In this document: in pieces, positions 57,201 to 64,000 of the stretch
Position numbering within the stretch: position 1 is the first letter of the stretch
Layout of the letters: each line of letters begins with the position of its first letter
Source of the DNA: Phenylobacterium sp.
GTDB taxonomy: Bacteria > Pseudomonadota > Alphaproteobacteria > Caulobacterales > Caulobacteraceae
DNA length: 64,000 nt
Reading direction: 5' to 3'
Assembly (NCBI GenBank): GCA_017991675.1
Contig: JAGOQB010000002.1
Coordinates: forward strand, 62,001 to 126,000
Notes under the pieces: model-generated
The model's input: the letters and a program-made list of their open reading frames with translations, nothing else
Told to the model about the DNA's origin: nothing
Databases searched by the model: none
Position numbers and translations under genes: made by a program

Positions 57201-57348
57201 GTTCTCAGGGCGGGGTGAAAGTCCCCACCGGCGGTAATGGCGGCCTTGGCCGCACGAGCCCGCGGGCGCCTGGCGGTCGATAGGCCGGCAGGGACAGCAG
57301 ATTCCGGTGTGATCCCGGGGCCGACGGTTAGAGTCCGGTTATGAGAAC
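57201..57348 (+). promoter_or_regulatory. FMN riboswitch (RFN element)
   Basis: All conserved blocks occur in order: P1 GTTCTCAGGGCGGGGTGAAA, GTCCCCACCGGCGGTAA, AGCCCGCGGGCG, CAGCAGATTCCGGTGTGATC, GGGGCCGACGGTTAGAGTCC and closing GATGAGAAC-like ATGAGAAC. P1 pairs GTTCTCA with TGAGAAC. It precedes ribH2. Confidence 0.95.
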
Positions 57349-57413
57349 CGCTGGCGACGGCCAGTCCTTGGCGCATCCGTGCGTCGGGATTCCCTGGCCG
57401 GGGCCTGGCGTCT

Positions 57414-57444
57414 CCCTGAGTCGTGGTTTCAATCCATCTCAGGG
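57414..57444 (+). promoter_or_regulatory. Shine-Dalgarno-sequestering hairpin of ribH2
   Basis: CCCTGAG (57414-57420) pairs with CTCAGGG (57438-57444). The right arm includes the AGGG ribosome-binding site eight bases before the ribH2 ATG. Probable expression platform of the FMN riboswitch, acting at translation. Confidence 0.65.
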
Positions 57445-57452
57445 ATCTGACC

Positions 57453-57950
57453 ATGACTGTCACCCACTTCGAAGTCCCCACCGCCAACGGCGCCTTCCGT
57501 CTGGCCCGCATCGCCTTCGTCCAGTCCGGCTGGCACAGCGAGATCGTCGACAACGCCTATCAGGGCTTCCTGAAGGAGATCGGCGGCCTCGGCTTTTCCG
57601 AGAGCGCCATCGACCGGTTCGAGGTGCCCGGCGCCTTTGAAATCCCGCTGCACGCCCAGACCCTGGCCAAGACCGGCAAGTACGCAGCCATCGTCGCCGC
57701 CGGCTTCGTGGTCGACGGCGGCATCTATCGCCACGACTTCGTCGCCTCGACGGTGATCAGCGGCCTGATGCAGGTGCAGCTCACGACCGAGGTGCCGGTG
57801 TTCTCGGTGGTGCTGACGCCGCACCACTTCCATGAGCACGACGTGCACCAGACCTTCTTCCGCGAGCACTTCCTGACCAAGGGCGCGGAGGCGGCCCAGG
57901 CGGTGGCCAAGACCATCGCCAGCCTGGCCAAGCTCGCCGCGGCGGCGTGA
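57453..57950 (+). CDS. ribH2: 6,7-dimethyl-8-ribityllumazine synthase, type II
   Basis: 165-aa penultimate enzyme of riboflavin synthesis. Contains FEVPGAFEIPLHAQTLAKTG, GFVVDGGIYRHDFVASTVISG and VVLTPHHFHEHDVH, the type II (RibH2) form known from Brucella and Mesorhizobium, rather than the icosahedral type I. No other rib gene is adjacent, so this is a stand-alone isozyme under riboswitch control. Confidence 0.92.
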   Translation: MTVTHFEVPTANGAFRLARIAFVQSGWHSEIVDNAYQGFLKEIGGLGFSESAIDRFEVPGAFEIPLHAQTLAKTGKYAAIVAAGFVVDGGIYRHDFVASTVISGLMQVQLTTEVPVFSVVLTPHHFHEHDVHQTFFREHFLTKGAEAAQAVAKTIASLAKLAAAA

Positions 57951-57958
57951 GGCATGGG

Positions 57959-58387
57959 ATGATGCAGGAGACCCGCGCCATCCCGCCCGGCTTCCAGCGG
58001 CACTTCCGGCAAAGTCCGGTGACCGATCCCTGGGAGCCGATCTACAGCCGCCGCACCGACAACGCCGTGGTGCTGGGGTTGGTGGCCGAGGCCGCGCACA
58101 CCAACAGCCGCGGCATGGTGCACGGCGGGCTGATCAGCGCCCTGGCCGACAACGCCATGGGCCTCTCCTGCGCGCACCGGCTGGGGCCGGACGCCAGCCT
58201 AGTCACCGTCAACCTCGCGCTCGACTTCCTGGGCGCGGCGAAGATCGGCCAGTGGCTGGAGTTCGACACCGTGTTCGTGAAGCCAGGCTCCACCCTGGCC
58301 TTCGCCCAGGCCTTCGTCACCGCCGACGGGGAGCCCTGTGCGCGGGCCAACGGCACCTTCCGCGTGGTGCGCAAGGCCGCGGCCTGA
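57959..58387 (+). CDS. PaaI-type hotdog thioesterase
   Basis: 142-aa hotdog-fold protein: catalytic region NSRGMVHGGLISALADNAMG, then VTVNLALDFLGAA and the C-terminal RANGTFRVVRK. It hydrolyses acyl- or aryl-CoA thioesters. ATG 57959 chosen; it follows ribH2 by eight bases, so the two are probably co-transcribed. Confidence 0.87.
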   Translation: MMQETRAIPPGFQRHFRQSPVTDPWEPIYSRRTDNAVVLGLVAEAAHTNSRGMVHGGLISALADNAMGLSCAHRLGPDASLVTVNLALDFLGAAKIGQWLEFDTVFVKPGSTLAFAQAFVTADGEPCARANGTFRVVRKAAA

Positions 58388-58468
58388 CGCCGCCCGGACG
58401 TCAGGCGGCCTCGGGCGTGTCGGTCCGGGGCCGCCTCCTTGCGAGGCAGGTTGGCGACCTCGCACCTT

Positions 58469-58510
58469 TGCGTAACGTAAGCGCATAAAGTACGCATTTT
58501 ACGTATCTTT
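58469..58510. promoter_or_regulatory. AT-richer nested palindromes upstream of the Phd-PAS gene
   Basis: TGCGTA...TACGCA and ACGTAA...TTACGT form two interleaved inverted repeats within about 40 bases of unusually low GC. About 155-195 bases before the Phd-PAS start. Possible operator or promoter region. Confidence 0.4.
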
Positions 58511-58662
58511 TGCCGACGAAGATCGTTCGGCCGAGGCCCCATATTTCGAGTTGCGTTCAGCCGCGAAGCAACGCTAGCGTTTGGTTAAGCGTAGCTGGGC
58601 TTGGGGGCGAGCCTTCCGGGAATTGCGCAGTCCGCGGAATTCACGCGAAGCTTGGAAGTGCG

Positions 58663-59574
58663 ATGAACAATGGCCACGGGGAGCCTTCCGTCGTCACCGC
58701 CGGCGAGATTAGCCGGAATTTCGGACAGTGGCAGGATCGAGCATTGGGCGGTCCGGTCATCGTTACCCACCACGGACGACCAAGGGTAGTATTGGTATCG
58801 GCCGACTACTACTCGGCATCGAAGGAAGACCATTCCTTCCACCCGCGCGAAGACAACGAGCCGTCCTTCGAAACCAGCCAACATGCGATCCTCGATCATG
58901 TGACCGAGGCGTTCATGGCCGTGAACGCCCAGTTGCACATCACCGCCGTGAATCACGTGTTCGAAGCGCTGGTGGGCCATAGCGCCTCGCAGCTGGTCGG
59001 CCGCTTCTGGGAGGACCTGTTTCCGGCGACCGCCCGCTCGCTGATGGGCGAACAGCTAAAGCGCGCGCTGCGCACCGGCGAGACGCTGGAGTTCGAAGCG
59101 CCGGGCGATGCGCCTGGCGTGCGCCGCTACGGCTTCCGCGCCTTTCCGTATCCCGGCGGCGTGGCGCTGCTGATCCAGAACCGCACCGCCGAGCGCGAGA
59201 TGCAGGCGCAGCTGAACGAAGCCCGCGCCCTCGACGCGGCGCTGTCGATGCTGCCGCAGGTGATGGTTCTGCGGCTCAACGTCCGCGGGGTTCTGACCAC
59301 CATCGACCCGGGGTTCGCCAAGCTGCTCGGCTTCTCGGGCGACGAGCTGATCTCCTGCCGCCTGCCCGACGTCGCCCGGCCGCGCGACCGCGCCGATCTG
59401 ACCGCGGCGCTGGAAGCGGTGCTGCAGGGCGGCCAGCCGAGCCAGATCGCCACCACCCTGCTGGTCAAGGACGGCGGCGAGCTGGCGGTGCGCATCGGCC
59501 TGGCCAGCGTCATCCGCGACCTGGTCCCCGACGGCCTGGTCGCCGCGGTGACCCTGGACTCCAGCCAGGCCTAG
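58663..59574 (+). CDS. Phd/YefM antitoxin-like domain fused to two PAS domains
   Basis: 303-aa protein. Residues about 8-48 match Phd/YefM antitoxin DNA-binding folds (TAGEISRNFGQWQDRALGGP, VIVTHHGRPRVVLVSADYY). Then two PAS domains: ILDHVTEAFMAVNAQ...GHSASQLVGRFWEDLF (about 78-195) and LSMLPQVMVLRLNVRGVLTT...GFSGDELISCRLPDV (about 205-300). No toxin gene is adjacent, so this is probably a sensory transcription regulator built on an antitoxin fold. ATG 58663 follows GGAAGTGCG; an open frame from 58510 is not needed. Confidence 0.8.
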   Translation: MNNGHGEPSVVTAGEISRNFGQWQDRALGGPVIVTHHGRPRVVLVSADYYSASKEDHSFHPREDNEPSFETSQHAILDHVTEAFMAVNAQLHITAVNHVFEALVGHSASQLVGRFWEDLFPATARSLMGEQLKRALRTGETLEFEAPGDAPGVRRYGFRAFPYPGGVALLIQNRTAEREMQAQLNEARALDAALSMLPQVMVLRLNVRGVLTTIDPGFAKLLGFSGDELISCRLPDVARPRDRADLTAALEAVLQGGQPSQIATTLLVKDGGELAVRIGLASVIRDLVPDGLVAAVTLDSSQA

Positions 59575-61160
59575 TCCCGCCCCAGACGCACCTCTCGACC
59601 CACAGCGATCGCGTTCAGAAAATCGCGGTCGTGGCTGACCACCAGCATCGCGCCGTCGTAGCCGCGCAGCGCCGCCTCGACCGCCGCGATCGAGTCGAGG
59701 TCCAGGTGGTTGGTCGGCTCGTCCAGCACCAGCAGGTGCGGCGGGGTTTCCGACATCAGTACGCAGGCCATCGCCGCCCGCAGCCGCTCGCCGCCGCTCA
59801 AGGCCGCGACAGGCTTCTCCGCGGCGATGTTGCGGAACAGGAACCGGGCGAGCGCCGCATGGGCGTCGTTGCGGGTCGCCCAAGGGTTCAGGCGCTGGAA
59901 GGCCTCGACCAGGGTCTCGCCAGGCCGCAGCATGGCGGTCTGCTGGTCAAGCAAGGCGAAACGCGCGCCGCGCGTGACGCGGCCGGCGGTGGGCGTCAGG
60001 TCGCCGGTGACCAGTCCGATCAGGGTCGACTTGCCCGCGCCGTTGCGGCCGGTCACCGCCACGCGCTCGGGGCCGGCGATCCGCAGCGACAGGCCGCTGA
60101 ACACGGGCCCCGCCTCAGGATAGGCGAAGGCGACGTCGTCGAGCGCCAGCACCGTCTTGCCGGCCGCCAGGCCCGAGGGCGGAAGTTCGAACGCCAGGCG
60201 CCGCAGGCGCTCGACGCGCCCCTGCGCCTCGGCCAGATCGCTGGCGGCCTGTTCGCGCAGGCGAGCGGCCACCTGCCCGTCGCGCGCGCCGGAGTTCTCG
60301 GCCCGTTCGGCCATGCCGCCGAGCAGGATCTTCGGCTCGCTGCGCTTGGCGGCGAACTTGCGCCCGGCGGCGTCGCGGCGGTCCTTGCGCTCGCGCGCGA
60401 CCTGGGTCTCGCGCTCGACACGGGCCACCGCCCGCTCGGCGTCGGCCAGGTCGCGGACGGCGGCGGCCTCCTCCTGGGCCTTGCGCTCGGCATAGAGGTC
60501 GTAGCCGCCGCCATAGACCTTGGCCCCCAGGCTGCTCAGCTCGACCGTCCGGTCCATCAGGCGCAGCAGGGCGCGGTCGTGGCTGACCACCACCGCCCCG
60601 CCCTTCCACGCGCCCAGCACCTGGGCGATCAGGTCGCGCGCCTCGGCGTCGAGATTGTTGGTCGGCTCGTCCAGCAGCAGCAGGTCCGGCTCGCGGGCCA
60701 GCAGCCCGGCCAGCGAGGCGCGGGTCGCCTGCCCGCCGCTGAGCTCGGCGACCGGGCGCAGGGGATCGAGCCCCGCCAGTCCGACCTGCGCCAACCCCGC
60801 CTCCAGGCGCGAGGGCAGGCTCCAGTCGGCGTCGGCGAAGTCGTCCTCGCTCCCGGCGCCGGCCTCGATCCGGTCAAGGCGGGCCAGTTCGCCGGTCAGC
60901 CCCAGGATGTCGGCGACGCTGGCGTCCGGCGGCGGGGCCAGGGCCTGGCGCAGCACGCCGATTCGGCCGCGCACGACGACGGCCCCGGCCGCGGGCGCGA
61001 TCTCGCCCAGCATCAGCCGGATCAGCGTGGTCTTGCCCACGCCGTTGCGCCCCACGAGGCCGGTGCGTTCGGCCCCGAAGGCGAGGGTCAGGTCATCAAA
61101 AAGCGGATGGCCGTCAGGCGTCTTGTACGAAAGGCCGTCGAGCGTGAGGAAGGCGGACAT
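59571..61160 (-). CDS. ABC-F family ATPase
   Basis: 529-aa soluble twin-ATPase of the ABC-F type that works on ribosomes. Domain 1: Walker A VGRNGVGKTTLIRLMLG, signature LSGGQATRASLAGLL, Walker B LLLLDEPTNNLD. A charged linker helix (VARVERETQVARERKDRRDAAG) lies between. Domain 2: TGRNGAGKSTLIGLVTG, LSGGERLRAAMACVL, LLVLDEPTNHLDLDS. Uup-like layout. ATG 61160 chosen; convergent with the Phd-PAS gene (four-base overlap). Confidence 0.92.
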   Translation of the reverse strand: MSAFLTLDGLSYKTPDGHPLFDDLTLAFGAERTGLVGRNGVGKTTLIRLMLGEIAPAAGAVVVRGRIGVLRQALAPPPDASVADILGLTGELARLDRIEAGAGSEDDFADADWSLPSRLEAGLAQVGLAGLDPLRPVAELSGGQATRASLAGLLAREPDLLLLDEPTNNLDAEARDLIAQVLGAWKGGAVVVSHDRALLRLMDRTVELSSLGAKVYGGGYDLYAERKAQEEAAAVRDLADAERAVARVERETQVARERKDRRDAAGRKFAAKRSEPKILLGGMAERAENSGARDGQVAARLREQAASDLAEAQGRVERLRRLAFELPPSGLAAGKTVLALDDVAFAYPEAGPVFSGLSLRIAGPERVAVTGRNGAGKSTLIGLVTGDLTPTAGRVTRGARFALLDQQTAMLRPGETLVEAFQRLNPWATRNDAHAALARFLFRNIAAEKPVAALSGGERLRAAMACVLMSETPPHLLVLDEPTNHLDLDSIAAVEAALRGYDGAMLVVSHDRDFLNAIAVGREVRLGRD

Positions 61161-61414
61161 GCGGAACCATGGACAGAATGACGTTCGGGACGAGTTGGGT
61201 GTCCGTCGCGATGTCCATGGTGCGGCCGTCTCCTTGCGGTGAGCGTCCGATATAGGGGCCGGCGCGCGGGTTCGCAAATCGCGGATTTCGGACCTCGCGC
61301 CATGGCCGCGCTTGCGATGCGAGCCGAGCATGCGGATTTGAAAGCAAGAGCCGGAGTTTCAGCGCCCGATCGCGGGCCTATCCCATCGCTCACCAGATCG
61401 ATGGAGCATTTGAG

Positions 61415-62470
61415 ATGCAGATCGCATTCGAGACCGAGAGCGCCCGCCGGGCCGCGCTGGCCGCCCGCGACGCCGCCGCTGACGGCGCGTTCTTCTATTC
61501 CGTGCGCACGACCGGCGTGTATTGCCGCCCCTCCTGCGCGGCGCGGCCGGCGCGGCCTGAGAACGTCGCCTTCCACGCCACCACGGCCGACGCCGAGGCC
61601 GCCGGCTTTCGCCCCTGCAAGCGCTGCAAGCCCGACCAGGCGCCGCTGGGCGAACGCAACGCCGCGGCGGTCGCCGCCGCCTGCCGGCTGATCGAGACCG
61701 CCGAGGAGACGCTCGGCCTCGAATTCCTGGCCGCCGAGGCGCGCATGAGCCCGTTCCACTTCCACCGAGTCTTCAAGTCGGTCACCGGCCTGACGCCCAA
61801 GGCCTATGCCGACGCCCGGCGCGCCGAACGGGTCCGGCGGGCCCTGGGCGAGCGCGGCAGCATCACCGCGGCGATCTACGACGCCGGCTTCAATTCCGGC
61901 GGCCGCTTCTACGAGCAGTCGGAAAAGGTTCTGGGCATGACCCCGACCCGCTTCCGGGCCGGCGGCGAGGCGCAGCAGATCCGCTTTGCGGTCGGCGAAT
62001 GCTCGCTGGGGTCGATTCTGGTGGCGGCGACCGACAAGGGCGTCTGCGCCATTCTGTTCGGCGACGATCCAGGCGCCCTGGTCCGAGACCTGCAGGACCG
62101 CTTCGACAAGGCCGAGCTGATCGGCGGCGACGCGGCGTTCGAGGCGCTGGTCGCCCAGGTCGTCGGCTTCGTCGAGCAGCCGCGGCTCGGCCTCGACCTG
62201 CCGCTCGACGTGCGCGGCACGGCGTTCCAGCAGCGGGTCTGGCAGGCGCTGCGGGAGATCCCGGCCGGCCAGACCGCCAGCTACGCCCAGGTCGCCGAGC
62301 AGATCGGCAAGCCTTCGGCGGTGCGCGCCGTGGCCCAGGCCTGCGCCGCCAACGCTCTGGCCGTGGCCATCCCTTGCCACCGGGTGGTGCGCAACGACGG
62401 GGCGCTGTCGGGCTATCGCTGGGGCGTCGAGCGCAAGCGCGCCCTGCTGGACCGTGAGGCCGCGGCATGA
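61415..62470 (+). CDS. ada: bifunctional Ada DNA repair protein and regulator
   Basis: 351-aa protein: N-terminal Zn domain with the four Cys ligands C37, C41, C68 and C71 (VYCRPSCAARPARPENV and FRPCKRCKPD), AraC HTH (AARMSPFHFHRVFKSVTGL), and O6-methylguanine methyltransferase domain with active-site C321 in IPCHRVVR. Methylation of the N-domain Cys turns it into an activator of alkylation repair. Overlaps the next gene by four bases (ATGA). Confidence 0.95.
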   Translation: MQIAFETESARRAALAARDAAADGAFFYSVRTTGVYCRPSCAARPARPENVAFHATTADAEAAGFRPCKRCKPDQAPLGERNAAAVAAACRLIETAEETLGLEFLAAEARMSPFHFHRVFKSVTGLTPKAYADARRAERVRRALGERGSITAAIYDAGFNSGGRFYEQSEKVLGMTPTRFRAGGEAQQIRFAVGECSLGSILVAATDKGVCAILFGDDPGALVRDLQDRFDKAELIGGDAAFEALVAQVVGFVEQPRLGLDLPLDVRGTAFQQRVWQALREIPAGQTASYAQVAEQIGKPSAVRAVAQACAANALAVAIPCHRVVRNDGALSGYRWGVERKRALLDREAAA

Positions 62471-63198
62471 GCGCCGCGGCCCTCCAACCCCAGGCCAGCG
62501 AAGGGCGCCTGGCGTCCTTCGACTGGCGCCAAGTCGAAAGCGATCTCGACGCCCAGGGCAGCGCCCTGCTGCCCGGCCTGCTGACGCCCGAGGAATGCGC
62601 CGCGATCGCCGGGCTCTATCCGCGCGAGGACGGCTTCCGCAGCCGGGTGGTGATGAGCCGGCATGGCTTCGGGCGCGGCGAGTACAAGTACTTCGCCTAT
62701 CCCCTGCCCGCCCTGGTCGGCGGCCTGCGGACCCGGCTCTATCCGCGGCTGGTCGGGGTCGCCAATTGTTGGAACGAGGCCATGGGGATCGCAGTGCGCT
62801 ACCCGGAGAGCCACGCCGACTTCCTGGCGCGCTGCCACGAGGCCGGCCAGCAGAGGCCGACGCCGCTGCTGCTGCAATACGGCCCCGGCGACTACAACTG
62901 CCTGCATCAGGACCTCTACGGTGAGCACGTGTTTCCGTTGCAGCTCGCGGTGCTGCTGTCCGAGCCGGGGCGAGACTTCACGGGCGGAGAGTTCGTGCTG
63001 ACCGAGCAGCGGCCGCGGATGCAGTCGCGGGCCGAGGTCGCGCCTCTGCGCCAGGGCGACGGGCTGATCTTCGCGGTCCACCACCGGCCGGTGCGCGGAA
63101 CCCGCGGCAGCTACCGGGTCACCATGCGCCATGGCGTCAGCCAGCTGCGCAGCGGCCAGCGCCACACCCTGGGCGTCATTTTCCACGACGCGACCTGA
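62467..63198 (+). CDS. 2OG-Fe(II) oxygenase, alkylation-repair operon
   Basis: 243-aa oxygenase (COG3826/PF09859 type). Iron-binding HxD in LHQDLYG and distal His with RHGVSQLRSGQRHTLGVIFHDA. The arrangement ALLPGLLTPEECAAI at the N-terminus and GGEFVLTEQRPRMQS before the distal motif is family-typical. Translation is coupled to ada, so it is probably induced by alkylating damage and may demethylate nucleic acid like AlkB (inference). Confidence 0.87.
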   Translation: MSAAALQPQASEGRLASFDWRQVESDLDAQGSALLPGLLTPEECAAIAGLYPREDGFRSRVVMSRHGFGRGEYKYFAYPLPALVGGLRTRLYPRLVGVANCWNEAMGIAVRYPESHADFLARCHEAGQQRPTPLLLQYGPGDYNCLHQDLYGEHVFPLQLAVLLSEPGRDFTGGEFVLTEQRPRMQSRAEVAPLRQGDGLIFAVHHRPVRGTRGSYRVTMRHGVSQLRSGQRHTLGVIFHDAT

Positions 63199-63214
63199 GC
63201 CTTCGGAGCCTGCC

Positions 63215-63685
63215 ATGTCCTTCAAGATCACCGGCCTGCCGGTCGATGAGTTTCGCCCGTTGTTCGGCCTCACCGAGGCCGAGCTCGCCGCGCGCGGGGT
63301 CATCCGCCATACGGCCACGACGCCGATCGGCTTCCCCTGCCGCATCACCCTGCGCGACGCAGAGGTCGGCCAGACCCTGCTGCTGCTGAACTACGAACAC
63401 CAGGGCGCCGATACGCCCTATCGCTCGCGTCACGCGATCTTCGTCAGCGAGGCGGCGACCGAGACCGCCGCCCTGGTCGACGAGATTCCCCAATGCCTGG
63501 CCGTGCGTCCGGCGATCGCGCTGCGCGCCTACGACGCCGACGGCATGATGACCGCCGCTGAGATCGCCGCCGGAGCCGACCTCGCCCCGATCATCGAGCG
63601 GATGCTGGCCGCGCCGGGCGCGGCCTATCTGCATGCCCACAATGCAGGCAGGGGCTGTTTCGCCGCCCGCATCGACCGCAACTGA
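63215..63685 (+). CDS. DUF1203 family protein
   Basis: 156-aa protein of the DUF1203 family: FRPLFGLTEAELAARGV at the start, PCRITLRDAEVGQTLLLLNYEHQ, TPYRSRHAIFV and the C-terminal AYLHAHNAGRGCFAARI. Probably cytosolic. The ATG at 63215 follows GGAGCCTGCC, 16 bases after the oxygenase gene, so part of the same unit. Function unknown. Confidence 0.8.
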   Translation: MSFKITGLPVDEFRPLFGLTEAELAARGVIRHTATTPIGFPCRITLRDAEVGQTLLLLNYEHQGADTPYRSRHAIFVSEAATETAALVDEIPQCLAVRPAIALRAYDADGMMTAAEIAAGADLAPIIERMLAAPGAAYLHAHNAGRGCFAARIDRN

Positions 63686-63748
63686 GGCTTGCGCAGACTC
63701 CCCGGAATGCTGAAGGTTCGCGCCGGTTCATTTCGGGGAGCAGCGTTG

Positions 63749-64000
63749 GTGTTCAAGTTTGGTCTTTCGCTGGCGGTTCTGCTCGCCAGCGCCTCGCCGG
63801 TCCTGGCTCAGGCCCCCAAGGTGAAGCCGGAGACCCGGATTCTGCACGAGAACCTGATCGTGCTGGACACCCACTTCGACACCCCCGCGAACGAGGCGAA
63901 TCCCAGCTTCGACATCCGCGCCCGCAACAAGGTCGAGGACGGCAGCCAGGTCGACTATCCGCGCATGGTCGACGGCGGCGTCGACGGCGGCTTCTTCGTG
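63749..64000 (+). CDS. membrane dipeptidase (renal dipeptidase family M19), N-terminal part
   Basis: Begins with a signal peptide (FKFGLSLAVLLASASPVLAQ) and then HENLIVLDTHFDTPANE, where His-x-Asp are zinc ligands of M19 dipeptidases; the window ends soon after at DGGVDGGFFV, another family motif. GTG 63749 (eight bases after GGGGAG) or TTG 63746 as start. The gene continues past the right edge. Confidence 0.87.
   Translation, partial: MFKFGLSLAVLLASASPVLAQAPKVKPETRILHENLIVLDTHFDTPANEANPSFDIRARNKVEDGSQVDYPRMVDGGVDGGFFV

Overview
The window is a high-GC chromosomal segment that looks like the order Caulobacterales (Caulobacter or Phenylobacterium relatives). The evidence is: popZ beside a TolC-type outer membrane gene and valS; the block dksA-fliX-flgI-cheL-flbY; perfect or near-perfect CtrA-type boxes (TTAA-N7-TTAA); many TonB/acyl-CoA dehydrogenase genes; and dispersed GC-rich intergenic palindromes. 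No rRNA, CRISPR or complete mobile element was seen. No gene-free stretch exceeds 300 bases; the longest (about 220-280 bases) are described where they hold a motif, terminator, riboswitch or repeat.

Layout. 1-5.4 kb: valS (cut by the left edge), popZ, tolC-like and a degenerate isoaspartyl methyltransferase, all on the minus strand. 5.5-6.5 kb: tRNA-Cys followed by unrecognised genes with less GC-biased codons. 6.6-16.5 kb: an acyl-CoA dehydrogenase, a TetR regulator, then a carbohydrate locus: TonB-dependent receptor and (frameshifted) sulfatase on the plus strand, facing a translationally coupled minus operon of BadF-type sugar kinase, GH4 glycosidase, ChbG/YdjC deacetylase and GPH sugar symporter. 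16.5-20.2 kb: an oxygen-sensing FixLJ pair next to an alternative oxidase and a stand-alone receiver protein, with a 36-residue membrane protein gene on the far side of fixJ. 20.2-22.3 kb: kynureninase and tryptophan 2,3-dioxygenase. 22.3-25.8 kb: an APH-type kinase with its small DUF6285 partner, a secreted protein, and an acyl-CoA dehydrogenase. 25.8-29.2 kb: a D-amino-acid-oxidase-like protein whose domains appear circularly permuted, mpl, a candidate CtrA-driven small RNA, and tRNA-Asn. 29.4-35.4 kb: a cyclophilin, a MocR regulator with its divergent EamA transporter, and the complete EF-P beta-lysylation set (efp, epmA, epmB). 35.4-50.7 kb: alpha/beta hydrolase, membrane proteins, a DUF748 AsmA-like protein, an FAD dehydrogenase, glyoxalase and SDR pair, an RND pump, an Atm1-like ABC exporter with a lipoprotein that seems to start at CTG. 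50.7-53.8 kb: LOG-type hydrolase, GNAT acetyltransferase, nadE. 53.9-57 kb: dksA and flagellar genes fliX, flgI, cheL, flbY. 57-64 kb: an FMN riboswitch ahead of a lone ribH2, a PaaI thioesterase, a Phd-antitoxin/PAS fusion, an ABC-F ATPase, an ada/2OG-oxygenase repair operon, a DUF1203 protein, and a dipeptidase cut by the right edge.

The most unusual items are the permuted, Tat-exported D-amino-acid-oxidase-like protein (25804-26916), the FixLJ-alternative oxidase module with a shared upstream motif, the Phd-PAS fusion, the PTS-free chb-like sugar locus, and two families of dispersed inverted repeats.
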